Source of the DNA: a bacterium
GTDB taxonomy: Bacteria; Chloroflexota; Dormibacteria; UBA8260; Bog-877
Assembly (NCBI GenBank): GCA_021802115.1
Contig: JAKABA010000035.1
Coordinates: 1 to 29,308, forward strand
Length of the DNA: 29,308 bases
Direction: 5' to 3'
A program made the translations under genes and the position numbers. Within the stretch, counting starts at the first letter, position 1; each line of letters starts with the position of its first letter. Below the pieces are notes generated by a model. It had not been told where the DNA came from, did no database searches, and was given only the letters and a program-made list of their open reading frames with translations. Shown piece after piece: positions 15,840-23,751 of this stretch.

Positions 15840-16407
15840 GATTCCCCTCGGGCCCGTCGTCGCGGCTGGTCAGGAGGTGTTGCCGCAGGCTGGCCGTGCC
15901 TCTGAAGATCAGAAGCTTCACGGCCCCCTCCGTCTTGCCCATGATGACCCCGATCTGGGCCAGTTTGAGATCCTCCCCATATTTCAGGCTCATGGCGATC
16001 CGCTGCTGCTCCGGAAGTGCCTCGATGAGGTCCCAGATCGCCTGGGCTCCCATCCGATTGGCCACCTCGTCGTCGACCGCGGGGGTGGGGTCGACCGGCT
16101 CTGGCACCTCGTCCAAGCTGTCCTCAGCCCGCCGACGGGAGCGGTAGTGGTCGGTGATGGCGTTGACGGCGATCTGGTAGAGCCAGGCGGAGAAGGGATG
16201 CCCCGAGTGCTGGTAGCGCGGCAGTGCCCGCAGCGCCTTGAAGAAGACCTCACTGGTGATGTCCTCGGCCAGGGGCTGGCTGCGGACCCGGGAGGCCACG
16301 TATCGATAGATCTGGGGGAAGTACTGGTCATAGAGCTCGCCGAAGTATTCCGGGTCCTCCTTGGCCCTGGCAATCAGAGCCTCCTCATGATCGCTGGGGA
16401 GACTCAT
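15832..16407 (-). CDS. ECF-like RNA polymerase sigma factor
   Basis: A 191-aa sigma-70 family protein with only regions 2 and 4. Region 2 (about 20-92) contains YDQYFPQIYRYVASRV, AEDITSEVFFKALRAL and FSAWLYQIAVNAITDHYR. Region 4 (about 120-178) contains LPEQQRIAMSLKYGEDLKLAQIG and TEGAVKLLIFRGTASL. It would direct RNA polymerase to a small regulon. The stop overlaps the start of the anti-sigma gene by 8 nt (ATGGCTGA), a coupling typical of such pairs. I chose ATG 16407, with an AGAGGAAGAG purine tract upstream; the frame continues to 16614 but overlaps purB and is not conserved-looking. Confidence 0.9.
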   Translation of the reverse strand: MSLPSDHEEALIARAKEDPEYFGELYDQYFPQIYRYVASRVRSQPLAEDITSEVFFKALRALPRYQHSGHPFSAWLYQIAVNAITDHYRSRRRAEDSLDEVPEPVDPTPAVDDEVANRMGAQAIWDLIEALPEQQRIAMSLKYGEDLKLAQIGVIMGKTEGAVKLLIFRGTASLRQHLLTSRDDGPEGNHG

Positions 16408-16453
16408 GGTCAGGCTCTTCCTCTCTGTGCCATCAACGCAGGCGTCGACAGTC

Positions 16454-16497
16454 CGGTTACGGCAAGGAGCGGGCGGGCCACCCGTCAAAGGTAACCG
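16454..16497. repeat. Inverted repeat CGGTTAC / GTAACCG between sigma and purB
   Basis: CGGTTAC at 16454-16460 and GTAACCG at 16491-16497 are perfect 7-bp inverted arms with centres 37 bp apart. They lie in the divergent region upstream of both the sigma gene and purB, 38 bp before the purB -10 box. The arrangement fits an operator bound by a dimer or a pair of dimers; chance cannot be excluded. Confidence 0.35.
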
Positions 16498-16535
16498 CCA
16501 GCCATGCCTGGTCGAGGAGCCGGCCCGTCCGACCT

Positions 16536-16541
16536 TATACT
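16536..16541 (+). promoter_or_regulatory. -10 box TATACT of the pur operon
   Basis: TATACT upstream of purB is one of the best -10 boxes in the window. Transcription should start near 16548, giving a leader of about 48 nt that contains a short reading frame overlapping the purB start. The -35 region is not recognisable. Confidence 0.6.
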
Positions 16542-16552
16542 GGCTGGAGTTG

Positions 16553-16606
16553 ATGATCCTCGAGCCGCTCCAGCGCTCAGCCCGGGCCCTCGTGAATGAT
16601 CGATAG
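16553..16606 (+). CDS. Possible 17-codon leader peptide overlapping the purB start
   Basis: ATG at 16553, about 5 nt after the predicted transcript start, opens a 17-codon frame (MILEPLQRSARALVNDR) ending in TAG at 16604-16606. Its end overlaps the purB start (ATG 16596) by 11 nt in another frame. purB itself has no clear Shine-Dalgarno sequence, so translation may be delivered by reinitiation from this frame. It has no homology I recognise. Confidence 0.3.
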   Translation: MILEPLQRSARALVNDR

Positions 16607-17936
16607 GTACGCACCCCCTGACCTGCGCGCCCTGTGGTCCGATGAGGCCAGGGTTGAGCTCTGGTTGCAGGTCGAGTTGGCGGTTTGCCAGGCGCGCGCC
16701 GACCTGGGGGAGATAGCGCCTCCGGAGATGGCCGCCCTGAAGCGTGCCACTCCGCCCAGCCTGACCCGGCTGAGGGAGCTGGAGGCGGAGCAGGGGCACG
16801 ACCTGGCCGCCTTCGTGAGCGCGGTCCAGGAACAGCTGGGGCCCGAGGGCCGGCTGCTCCACCTGGGCCTCACCAGTCAGGATGTGGTCGACACCACCCT
16901 GGCGCTCCAGCTGCGCCGGGTCGCCGAGATCCTGGCCCAGGATCTGGCCCGTCTCGACCAGGCGCTGGCGGACCTAGCCCGGCGCCACCGCGGCACACCC
17001 ATGATGGGCAGGACCCACGGCATGCACGCCGAGCCACTGACCTTCGGTTTCGTGATGGCCAACCACCTGGACGAGCTGCGCCGGGCCGCAGAGCGGCTCC
17101 GGGCCGCCACCGCCGAGGTGGTGGTGGGCAAGGTCTCGGGCACCGTGGGGACCCATGCGACCGTCTCTCCAGAGGTGGAACGCCTGGCCCTGGCCGGCCT
17201 TGGACTGCCGGCGGCGGCGATCACGACCCAGGTGGTGGCGCGGGATCGCCATGCGTCCTTCCTGTGCGCGGTGGCGCTGGTGGGCGCGTCCTGCGAGCGC
17301 CTGGCGACCACCCTGCGCCACCTTCAGCGCACCGAGGTGGGCGAGGTCGAGGAGCCCTTCGCGGCGCGCCAGAAGGGCTCCTCGGCCATGCCCCACAAGC
17401 GCAACCCGATCCGGCTTGAGCAGGTCTGCGGGCTGAGCCGCCTGCTCCGAGGCTGGGCGGTGGCCGGACTCGAGGATGTCGCCCTCTGGCACGAACGGGA
17501 CATCTCCCACTCGTCGGTGGAGCGGGTGGCCCTACCCGACGCCACCATGGCCCTGGGCCACATGGTCCGCACCCTCACCTCCGTCCTGGGGGGCTTGGAG
17601 GTCGACCGCGAGGCCATGCTGGCGAACGTCGAGCGACGAGGTGGCCTGGCTCGGAGCCAGCAGGTCCTGCTGGCGCTGCTGGGCCGCGGTCAGCAGCGTG
17701 AGGAGGCCTACCGCCTAGTCCAGCGGCTGGCTCACGAGGCCGATCACGAGGGCGGGGACTTTCGGGCCGGCTGCCTGGCCTCGCCGGAGCTCGGCCGGCT
17801 GCTGACCGCGGCCGACATCGAGGAGGCGCTCGCCCTTGACCGCTACCTGGGGGGGATCGACGCCAGCTTCCAACGGCTGGGGTTGCTGCCCGCCACATCC
17901 GAGGCCGGCGACCCACCGGCCCAGGGTACCCGCTGA
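16596..17936 (+). CDS. purB: Adenylosuccinate lyase
   Basis: A 446-aa member of the fumarase/aspartase superfamily. It acts twice in purine synthesis: SAICAR to AICAR + fumarate, and adenylosuccinate to AMP + fumarate. Seen: the N-terminal RYAPPDLRALWSDEAR, LGLTSQDVVDT, the catalytic-base region MGRTHGMHAEPLTFG (H141) and the mobile signature loop GSSAMPHKRNP (261-271). First gene of the long pur operon. ATG 16596 gives the expected family N-terminus (MIDRYAPPDL). The stop TGA shares its A with the purC ATG. Confidence 0.95.
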   Translation: MIDRYAPPDLRALWSDEARVELWLQVELAVCQARADLGEIAPPEMAALKRATPPSLTRLRELEAEQGHDLAAFVSAVQEQLGPEGRLLHLGLTSQDVVDTTLALQLRRVAEILAQDLARLDQALADLARRHRGTPMMGRTHGMHAEPLTFGFVMANHLDELRRAAERLRAATAEVVVGKVSGTVGTHATVSPEVERLALAGLGLPAAAITTQVVARDRHASFLCAVALVGASCERLATTLRHLQRTEVGEVEEPFAARQKGSSAMPHKRNPIRLEQVCGLSRLLRGWAVAGLEDVALWHERDISHSSVERVALPDATMALGHMVRTLTSVLGGLEVDREAMLANVERRGGLARSQQVLLALLGRGQQREEAYRLVQRLAHEADHEGGDFRAGCLASPELGRLLTAADIEEALALDRYLGGIDASFQRLGLLPATSEAGDPPAQGTR

Positions 17937-18814
17937 TGGCCGGCGGGGAGGGCTTGGCGGAGGTGGAACTGCCCCAGCTGCCGCTCTTCCGCCGTGGCAA
18001 GGTGCGCGACACCTTCGACCTGGGTGATCGACTGCTGATGGTGGCGACCGACCGGCTCTCGGCCTTCGACTGCGTGCTGCCCGACCTGATCCCTGACCGG
18101 GGCCGGGTGCTCACCACCATGTCCCGGTTCTGGTTTGCCCAGACCGCCGCGACGGTTCACAACCACCTCAGGGAGGACGACCCCGCGGCCATCCCGGCCG
18201 CCAGCTACTCGCAGCTGGCAGGCAGGATGATGTTTGTCGCCAAGGCGGACCGGGTCGACATCGAGTGCGTCGTCCGTGGTTACCTGGCCGGCAGCGGGTG
18301 GCAGGAGTACCTGGAAGCCGGGACGCTCGCCGAGGAGGAGCTGCCCTCGGGGTTGGCCTTCGGCTCGCGGCTCCCCGAGCCGCGCTTCACGCCGGCGACC
18401 AAGAGCGATTCCGGCCACGATCAGAACATCTCGCGGGCCCAGCTGCGAGAGCTGGTGGGCTCCGAGCTGGCCGCCCAGCTGGAAGGCACCAGCCTTCAGC
18501 TGTACCAGTTCGGGGCGGCGCGCTGCCTGGAGGCGGGCCTGATCCTGGCCGACACCAAGTTCGAGTTCGGATTCGTCGACGGGAGGCTGACCGTGATCGA
18601 TGAGATGCTGACTCCGGACTCATCCCGGCTCTGGGAGGCGGGCGACGCCCAAGGGTCCACCCATGGCTTCGACAAGCAACCGGTGCGTGACTATCTGCTC
18701 AGCAGCGGCTGGAACCGGCTCGCCCCCGGGCCCCGCCTGCCCAAGGCCCTGGTGAGCGAGACCAGACTGCGGTACCTGGAGGTATGCCGACGGATAACCG
18801 GCATCGATATATAG
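17936..18814 (+). CDS. purC: SAICAR synthetase
   Basis: A 292-aa enzyme that ligates aspartate to CAIR using ATP, forming SAICAR. The length is of the longer (about 300 aa) PurC type. Seen: RRGKVRDTFDLGDRLLMVATDRLSAFDCVLPD (nucleotide loop and the DR-SAFD motif), ECVVRGYLAGSGW, DTKFEFGF and IDEMLTPDSSR. ATG 17936 overlaps the purB stop by one base. The 3' end overlaps the proposed purS start by 31 nt. Confidence 0.95.
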   Translation: MAGGEGLAEVELPQLPLFRRGKVRDTFDLGDRLLMVATDRLSAFDCVLPDLIPDRGRVLTTMSRFWFAQTAATVHNHLREDDPAAIPAASYSQLAGRMMFVAKADRVDIECVVRGYLAGSGWQEYLEAGTLAEEELPSGLAFGSRLPEPRFTPATKSDSGHDQNISRAQLRELVGSELAAQLEGTSLQLYQFGAARCLEAGLILADTKFEFGFVDGRLTVIDEMLTPDSSRLWEAGDAQGSTHGFDKQPVRDYLLSSGWNRLAPGPRLPKALVSETRLRYLEVCRRITGIDI

Positions 18815-19059
18815 CCGAGGTTGTGGTCACCCTCAAGCCCGTGGTGAACGACCCCCAGGGCCTGGTGGTGACCCAGGCACTGCACGCTCTGGGCTATCCC
18901 GAGGTGGGCGCGACCAGGGTGGGCAAGTTCATCAGCCTTGACCTGGAGGGTGCCGAGGAGGGCCAGGTGCGCGCCCGGGTGGAGGAGATGTGCCGGCGGC
19001 TACTCCGCAACGAGGTGATCGAGGACTACCGCTTCCAGCTCCGGCGGGAGGAGCCATAG
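18784..19059 (+). CDS. purS: Phosphoribosylformylglycinamidine synthase, PurS subunit
   Basis: A small subunit (91 aa) of the three-part FGAM synthetase, bridging PurQ and PurL. The family core is clear: EVVVTLKPVVNDPQGLVVTQALHALGY and VGKFISLDLEG. ATG 18784 lies inside purC, giving a 31-nt overlap and a basic leader (MPTDNRHRYI) before the first beta strand. GGAGGT abuts this ATG without the usual spacing, so a later non-ATG start is possible but would cut into the first strand. purQ follows 1 nt later. Confidence 0.9.
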   Translation: MPTDNRHRYIAEVVVTLKPVVNDPQGLVVTQALHALGYPEVGATRVGKFISLDLEGAEEGQVRARVEEMCRRLLRNEVIEDYRFQLRREEP

Positions 19060-19060
19060 C

Positions 19061-19765
19061 TTGCCGGTGCGCTTTGGCATAGCCGTCTTTCCGGGCACCT
19101 GGTCGGAGCGTGACTGCAGTCATGCGGTATCCCTGGCGGGTGGCGAGTCCACCTTCCTCTGGCACGCTGACCGAGACCTCAAGGGCAGTGACTGCGTGGT
19201 CCTGCCAGGGGGCTTCGCCCATGGCGACTACCTGCGCGCCGGGGCGATCGCGCGTTTCGCTCCGCTGATGGACGCGGTCGCCGAGCATGCCCGGGCGGGG
19301 GGTCTGGTGCTGGGAATCTGCAACGGCTTCCAGATCCTCTGCGAGGCCGGCCTGCTGCCGGGCGCGCTGCTGCGCAACCGGGGCCTTCAGTTCCTCTGCC
19401 AGCCGACCTGGCTGCGGGTGGAGACCGTCTCCACCCGGTTTCTGGCGGGGCTCGAGGTCGGCAACACCCTGGAGATCCCCATCTCCCATGGAGAGGGCCG
19501 GTACTACGCCGACCCGGCCACCCTGGCCCAGCTGGAAGCGGAGTCCAGAGTGGCCCTTCGCTACTCCGGTCCCACCGGGGAGCTGGCCGACCAGTACAAC
19601 CCCAACGGCTCCCTGAATCAGATCGCGGGCATCCTCAACGAGCAGCGCAACGTGCTGGGCATGATGCCCCATCCGGAGCGGGCCTGCGAAGCGCTGCTGG
19701 GGTCTAGTGACGGGCTGGCGCTCTTCTCCGGAGTGGTCCGCGGCCTGGTCGCGGCGGGCCGATGA
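19061..19765 (+). CDS. purQ: Phosphoribosylformylglycinamidine synthase, glutaminase subunit PurQ
   Basis: A 234-aa class I glutamine amidotransferase that supplies ammonia to PurL. Seen: the N-terminal FGIAVFPGTWSERD, the oxyanion strand VVLPGGFAHGDYLRAGAIA, the nucleophile elbow LGICNGFQIL (C87) and the catalytic MMPHPERA (H204, E206). The TTG start one base after the purS stop gives the expected N-terminus, with GGAGGAG ending 6 nt upstream. The stop overlaps the purL start as ATGA. Confidence 0.94.
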   Translation: MPVRFGIAVFPGTWSERDCSHAVSLAGGESTFLWHADRDLKGSDCVVLPGGFAHGDYLRAGAIARFAPLMDAVAEHARAGGLVLGICNGFQILCEAGLLPGALLRNRGLQFLCQPTWLRVETVSTRFLAGLEVGNTLEIPISHGEGRYYADPATLAQLEAESRVALRYSGPTGELADQYNPNGSLNQIAGILNEQRNVLGMMPHPERACEALLGSSDGLALFSGVVRGLVAAGR

Positions 19766-21999
19766 CTCAGGCCGTTCCCGAGGCTCCCACCCAGGAGGAG
19801 CTGCGCGAGATCGCACTGACCCGCGCCGAGTACGAGTCGGCGTCCGCCCAGCTGGGGCGCGCCCTCAATCCTCTGGAGCTGGGCATGCTGGGCGCGATGT
19901 GGTCGGAGCACTGCTCCTACAAGACCTCCAAACCCCTGCTCCGGCAGCTGCGTTCCACGGGCGCCCGGGTGGTGCTGGGGCCCGGCGAGAACGCCGGGGT
20001 GGTGGATCTCGGAGGCGAGCTGCTCTGCTGCTTCAAGATCGAGTCCCACAACCACCCGAGCGCCATTGAGCCGGTCCAGGGGGCGGCCACCGGGGTGGGG
20101 GGCATCCTCCGCGACGTCTTCGCCATGGGGGCCCGTCCGGTCGCGCTCCTCGATGCGATCAGGTTCGGCGACCTGGACCAGTCGCTCCAGCGCCACCGCT
20201 TCGCCCGGGTGGTGCAGGGGATCGGCTTCTACGGCAACTGCATCGGGGTGCCCACGGTGGGAGGCGAGACCTACTTTGACTCCGCCTACTCCGACAACTG
20301 CCTGGTCAACGCCATGTGCGTGGGGCTGGCGGAGCGTTCGCAGCTGGTGCGGGCGGTCGCCTCCGGCCCGGGCAACCCGGTGATGCTGGTTGGAGCCGAC
20401 ACCGGGCGCGACGGCATCCACGGGGCTACCTTCGCCTCGGTGCAGCTGGACGAGAGCGCCGACGAGCGGCGGCCGGCGGTGCAGGTCGGCAACCCGTACC
20501 TGGAGAAGTGCCTGCTCGAGGCCTGCCTCGAACTGTGTGGCCATCCGGCCCTGGTGGGGCTCCAGGACTGTGGGGCGGCCGGGCTCACCAGCAGCTGCGC
20601 GGAGATGGCTCACCGGGGCGGGGTGGGAATCGAGATCGACGTGGCGCAGGTGGGCCGGCGGGAGCTGGGGATGTCCCCCTACCAGGTGATGCTCAGCGAG
20701 TCCCAGGAGCGGATGGTGCTGGTGGTGGAGAGCGGACAGGAGGACGCGGTGCGGCAGATCTTCGCCCGCTGGGACCTTCACAGCGACATCATCGGCCGAG
20801 TGATCTCCGAGCCCGAGCTGCGGATTCTCGACGGCCAGGTGCGGGTGGCCACGCTGCCGCTGGGGATTCTGGTTGACGGCTTCGCGGAGCGCAGGCCGCC
20901 CTCCCGCCGGCCAATCGACCTTGACTCGCGGCTGGCCGCGGACCCGCTGAGCAGCCCGGCGCCGTGGTCGCTGGAGGAGTCCTGGTTGCGGTTGCTGAGC
21001 TCCCCCAACTGCGGCGAGACCGGCTGGATATTCCGGCAGTACGACCACCAGGTGGGCGACGACACCGTGCGTGGCCCCGGCGGCGATGCCGCCGTGCTCC
21101 GGATCAAGGGCCGCAGCGACGGCCTGGCCATGACCGTGGACGGGGCCCACCGCTCGGCCGCGCTCGACCCCCGCCAAGGAACCGCGCTGGCGGTCGCCGA
21201 GGCGGTCAGGAACCTGGCCGTGGTGGGCGCCGAGCCGCTGGCGCTGACCAACTGCCTGAACTTCGGCGACCCGGACCAGCCGGAGGTCATGTGGCAGATG
21301 GAGGAGGCGGTTGGGGGCCTCGCCGAGGCCGCGCTGGCCTTTGGGATCCCCGTCGTCAGCGGCAATGTCAGCCTCTACAACGACTTCCAGGGCAACGGAA
21401 TCCCGCCCACTCCGATGGTCGGCCTGGTGGGCCAGGTGCCCGCGGTCGCTGTCTCCACCGGGCTCGGGTTCCGGGCGGCCGGTGACCAGATCTACCTGAT
21501 CGGGCCGGCCGGGGTCGAGCTGGCGGGGTCCGAGTACCAGCGCCTGGCCCACGGTGCGGTGTTGGGAACGCCACCCCGCCTCGACGTGGCCGCGGAACTG
21601 GCGGCCGCCGCCGCCATCAGGGACCTGGTGCGCGGTTCGGTCCTGAGCTCCGCCCACGATTGCTCCCTGGGCGGACTGGCGGTGACGCTGGCCGAGTCCT
21701 GCATCGCCGGCCAGCTGGGCGCCGTCGTGGACTCCCCGCTCGCTCTCCCGAGCCAGGCTCCAACCGGCTGGGCCTGGGGAGTGCTCTTCGGGGAAACATC
21801 TGGTCGCTACCTGGTCAGCGTCGCGCCAGATCTGATCGACCGCCTGGCCGCGGTCTGCCAGGGCCACGGGGTGCCCGCCCTGAAGCTCGGAGTCGTTGGG
21901 GGCAGGTCGATCTCAATTGGGGGCCTGGCGGAGATCGCCCTGGAGGCTGCGACCAAGGCGAGCGCTGGGGGCCTGGCCGGCTTCATGGAGCGCGGCTGA
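19762..21999 (+). CDS. purL: Phosphoribosylformylglycinamidine synthase, PurL subunit
   Basis: The 745-aa small-type PurL (Bacillus-type, needs PurS and PurQ), which makes FGAM from FGAR, ATP and ammonia. Seen: LNPLELGMLGAMWSEHCSYK, FKIESHNHPSAIEP, GGILRDVFAMGARP, GLQDCGAAGLTSSCAEMA and, in the second half, the repeated PurM-like fold with NCLNFGDPDQPEVMWQ, SGNVSLYN and SSAHDCSLGGLAVTLAE. The start overlaps the purQ stop (ATGA). Length and motifs are normal. Confidence 0.96.
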   Translation: MTQAVPEAPTQEELREIALTRAEYESASAQLGRALNPLELGMLGAMWSEHCSYKTSKPLLRQLRSTGARVVLGPGENAGVVDLGGELLCCFKIESHNHPSAIEPVQGAATGVGGILRDVFAMGARPVALLDAIRFGDLDQSLQRHRFARVVQGIGFYGNCIGVPTVGGETYFDSAYSDNCLVNAMCVGLAERSQLVRAVASGPGNPVMLVGADTGRDGIHGATFASVQLDESADERRPAVQVGNPYLEKCLLEACLELCGHPALVGLQDCGAAGLTSSCAEMAHRGGVGIEIDVAQVGRRELGMSPYQVMLSESQERMVLVVESGQEDAVRQIFARWDLHSDIIGRVISEPELRILDGQVRVATLPLGILVDGFAERRPPSRRPIDLDSRLAADPLSSPAPWSLEESWLRLLSSPNCGETGWIFRQYDHQVGDDTVRGPGGDAAVLRIKGRSDGLAMTVDGAHRSAALDPRQGTALAVAEAVRNLAVVGAEPLALTNCLNFGDPDQPEVMWQMEEAVGGLAEAALAFGIPVVSGNVSLYNDFQGNGIPPTPMVGLVGQVPAVAVSTGLGFRAAGDQIYLIGPAGVELAGSEYQRLAHGAVLGTPPRLDVAAELAAAAAIRDLVRGSVLSSAHDCSLGGLAVTLAESCIAGQLGAVVDSPLALPSQAPTGWAWGVLFGETSGRYLVSVAPDLIDRLAAVCQGHGVPALKLGVVGGRSISIGGLAEIALEAATKASAGGLAGFMERG

Positions 22000-22041
22000 A
22001 TTGCGGCAGCATCGAGTCGAGGCCGCCGGGCCGCTGGCGGT

Positions 22042-22047
22042 TATGCT
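22042..22047 (+). promoter_or_regulatory. Possible internal -10 (TATGCT) before purF
   Basis: TATGCT is followed by seven bases and an in-frame GTG at 22055. The spacing is the same leaderless pattern as for the GDH-like gene. It would give purF its own promoter within the operon. The same bases contain the ATG at 22043, so the two readings exclude each other as start signals. Confidence 0.3.
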
Positions 22048-23545
22048 GGCGGAGGTGATCGACATCAACGGCCACCCGGGGCATCCCCGGGCGGAGAGCC
22101 GTGCCGCTGGCGTCGGCGACGACAAGCTGCACGAGGCTTGCGGCGTGTTCGGCGTGTACGCCCCGGGGGGCAACGTGGCCAACCTCTGCTACCTGGGCAT
22201 CTACGCGCTCCAGCATCGGGGCCAGGAGTCGGCGGGGATCTGCGTTTCAGACGAGAAGCAGTTGCGGGTGCACAAGGACATGGGCCTGGTCTCGCAGGTC
22301 TTCTCCGAGGAGTCCCTGAGCCGCTTGCCGGGGTCCTGGGGGCTGGCTCACACCCGCTACTCCACCACCGGGTCGTCCCACGCCAGCAACGCCCAGCCCT
22401 TCACATTCGAGCACGGCCAGCTGGGCCCGGTCGCGATCTCCCACAACGGCAACCTCACCAACGCTCAGGCGCTCCGCAACGCCCTTGTGGAGGAGGGCTA
22501 CGCCTTCGCCACCAGCAGCGACACCGAGGTTCTGGCGGGTCTCCTGGCACGGACTCCTGGGGAGCGCTTGGAGGTAGTCCTGCAGCGCTCGTTGCCCCGG
22601 GTCCTCGGCGCCTACTCGCTGGGGTTCCTGACCCGGGACAGCCTGGTGGCAGCGCGGGACGAGCTGGGGCTGCGGCCGCTTTGCATCGGCCGTCTGGGAG
22701 ACCTTCGCGCCCCTGGCGGCGAGGGTTACATAATCGCCAGTGAGACCTGTGCCCTGGACGTGGTGGGCGCCCGGCTGGTGCGTGAGGTGCGGCCTGGCGA
22801 GATCGTCACGATTGACGCCAGCGGGCTGCACAGCGTCAGCTTCGGGCAGCGGCGCCCGCCGGCGATGTGCTCGTTCGAGTTCATCTACTTCGCGCGTCCC
22901 GACTCTGTGATCCAGAACCGTAGCCTCTACGAGGTCCGCTTGGCGATGGGCAGGCGCCTGGCCGAGGAGTCGCCCGTGGACGGCGACGTGGTCATCCCGC
23001 TGCCCGACTCGGGAACCCCGGCCGCGATCGGATTCGCCCAGGCCAGCGGGATTCCCTTTGCCGAGGGCATGATCAAGTCGCGCTACATCAATCGCACCTT
23101 CATCCAGCCCCAGCAGGGGATGCGGGACGCCGGGGTGAGATTGAAGTTCAACCCCATGCCCCACGTCTTGGCGGGCAAGCGGGTGGTGCTGGTGGACGAC
23201 TCGATCGTGCGGGGCTCGACATCCCGCCAGATCGTGGAGGCGCTGCGCCGGGCGGGGGCGCGCGAGGTGCACATGCGGGTGGCCTCGCCGCCGATTCGCT
23301 ACCCCTGCTTCATGGGGATCGACATCGCCAGCCGCAGCGAGCTGATCGCCGCCGGACGCAGCTCCGACGAGGTGGGTGCCATCATCGGGACGGACTCCCT
23401 GGCGTATCTCAGCCTGGATGGGCTGCGTATCGCCCTGCATTCCCGCCCCGAGACGGCTGGCTTCTGTTTCGCCTGCTTGGATGGCGTCTACCCGCTCCAG
23501 GTTCCCCAGCAGCTGGAGATGGACAAGCTGGCGCTCGAAGGATGA
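22043..23545 (+). CDS. purF: Amidophosphoribosyltransferase
   Basis: The first committed enzyme of purine synthesis: PRPP + glutamine to phosphoribosylamine. About 500 aa. A 32-residue propeptide precedes the catalytic Cys of EACGVFGVYA (C33), so self-processing is expected. Ntn-type glutaminase motifs follow (QHRGQESAGI, AHTRYSTTG, HNGNLTNA). The PRPP loop is VVLVDDSIVRGSTSRQ. Cysteines at MCSFEF, YPCFMGID and FCFACLDG match the 4Fe-4S cluster positions of the Bacillus-type enzyme, so oxygen sensitivity is likely. ATG 22043 is used; GTG 22055 (preceded by TATGCT and GGAG) is an equally possible start. The stop overlaps the ATG of a 69-codon frame. Confidence 0.94.
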   Translation: MLAEVIDINGHPGHPRAESRAAGVGDDKLHEACGVFGVYAPGGNVANLCYLGIYALQHRGQESAGICVSDEKQLRVHKDMGLVSQVFSEESLSRLPGSWGLAHTRYSTTGSSHASNAQPFTFEHGQLGPVAISHNGNLTNAQALRNALVEEGYAFATSSDTEVLAGLLARTPGERLEVVLQRSLPRVLGAYSLGFLTRDSLVAARDELGLRPLCIGRLGDLRAPGGEGYIIASETCALDVVGARLVREVRPGEIVTIDASGLHSVSFGQRRPPAMCSFEFIYFARPDSVIQNRSLYEVRLAMGRRLAEESPVDGDVVIPLPDSGTPAAIGFAQASGIPFAEGMIKSRYINRTFIQPQQGMRDAGVRLKFNPMPHVLAGKRVVLVDDSIVRGSTSRQIVEALRRAGAREVHMRVASPPIRYPCFMGIDIASRSELIAAGRSSDEVGAIIGTDSLAYLSLDGLRIALHSRPETAGFCFACLDGVYPLQVPQQLEMDKLALEG

Positions 23546-23751
23546 ACGGACCATGCGGCCGGGTGCCTTTTCCCGAGCGCGGCTCTCATGAGGCCGGCGC
23601 CAACGGCTTGGCCCTGGCGGGAGCAGGCGGGATTGGGGCGACTGGATTGCGTCCCCGTGGTGACCTTCTCGGCCTCGGGCGGGTCGCGGTCGTGCCGGGT
23701 CTCGCCAGGTCGCTCGGGCCCGCGGCGGGTCCGCTCCCGGTGACGGCTTGA
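23542..23751 (+). CDS. 69-aa ORF bridging purF and purM
   Basis: I do not recognise this protein. It is rich in Gly, Ala, Leu, Pro and Arg (MNGPCGRVPFPERG at the start), with no clear domain or membrane helix. What suggests a gene is position: its ATG overlaps the purF stop as ATGA (23542-23545), and its stop overlaps the purM start as TTGA (23748-23751). It thus fills the only sizeable gap (202 nt) in an operon whose other junctions mostly overlap. It may be a true small protein or serve only to carry ribosomes to purM. Coding composition is not decisive. Confidence 0.35.
   Translation: MNGPCGRVPFPERGSHEAGANGLALAGAGGIGATGLRPRGDLLGLGRVAVVPGLARSLGPAAGPLPVTA

Noticed and set aside
19618..21867. 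749-codon open frame antisense to purL
   Set aside because: It mirrors purL/purQ, has a His/Gly/Arg/Gln-rich composition without motifs, and arises from the high GC content at third codon positions.
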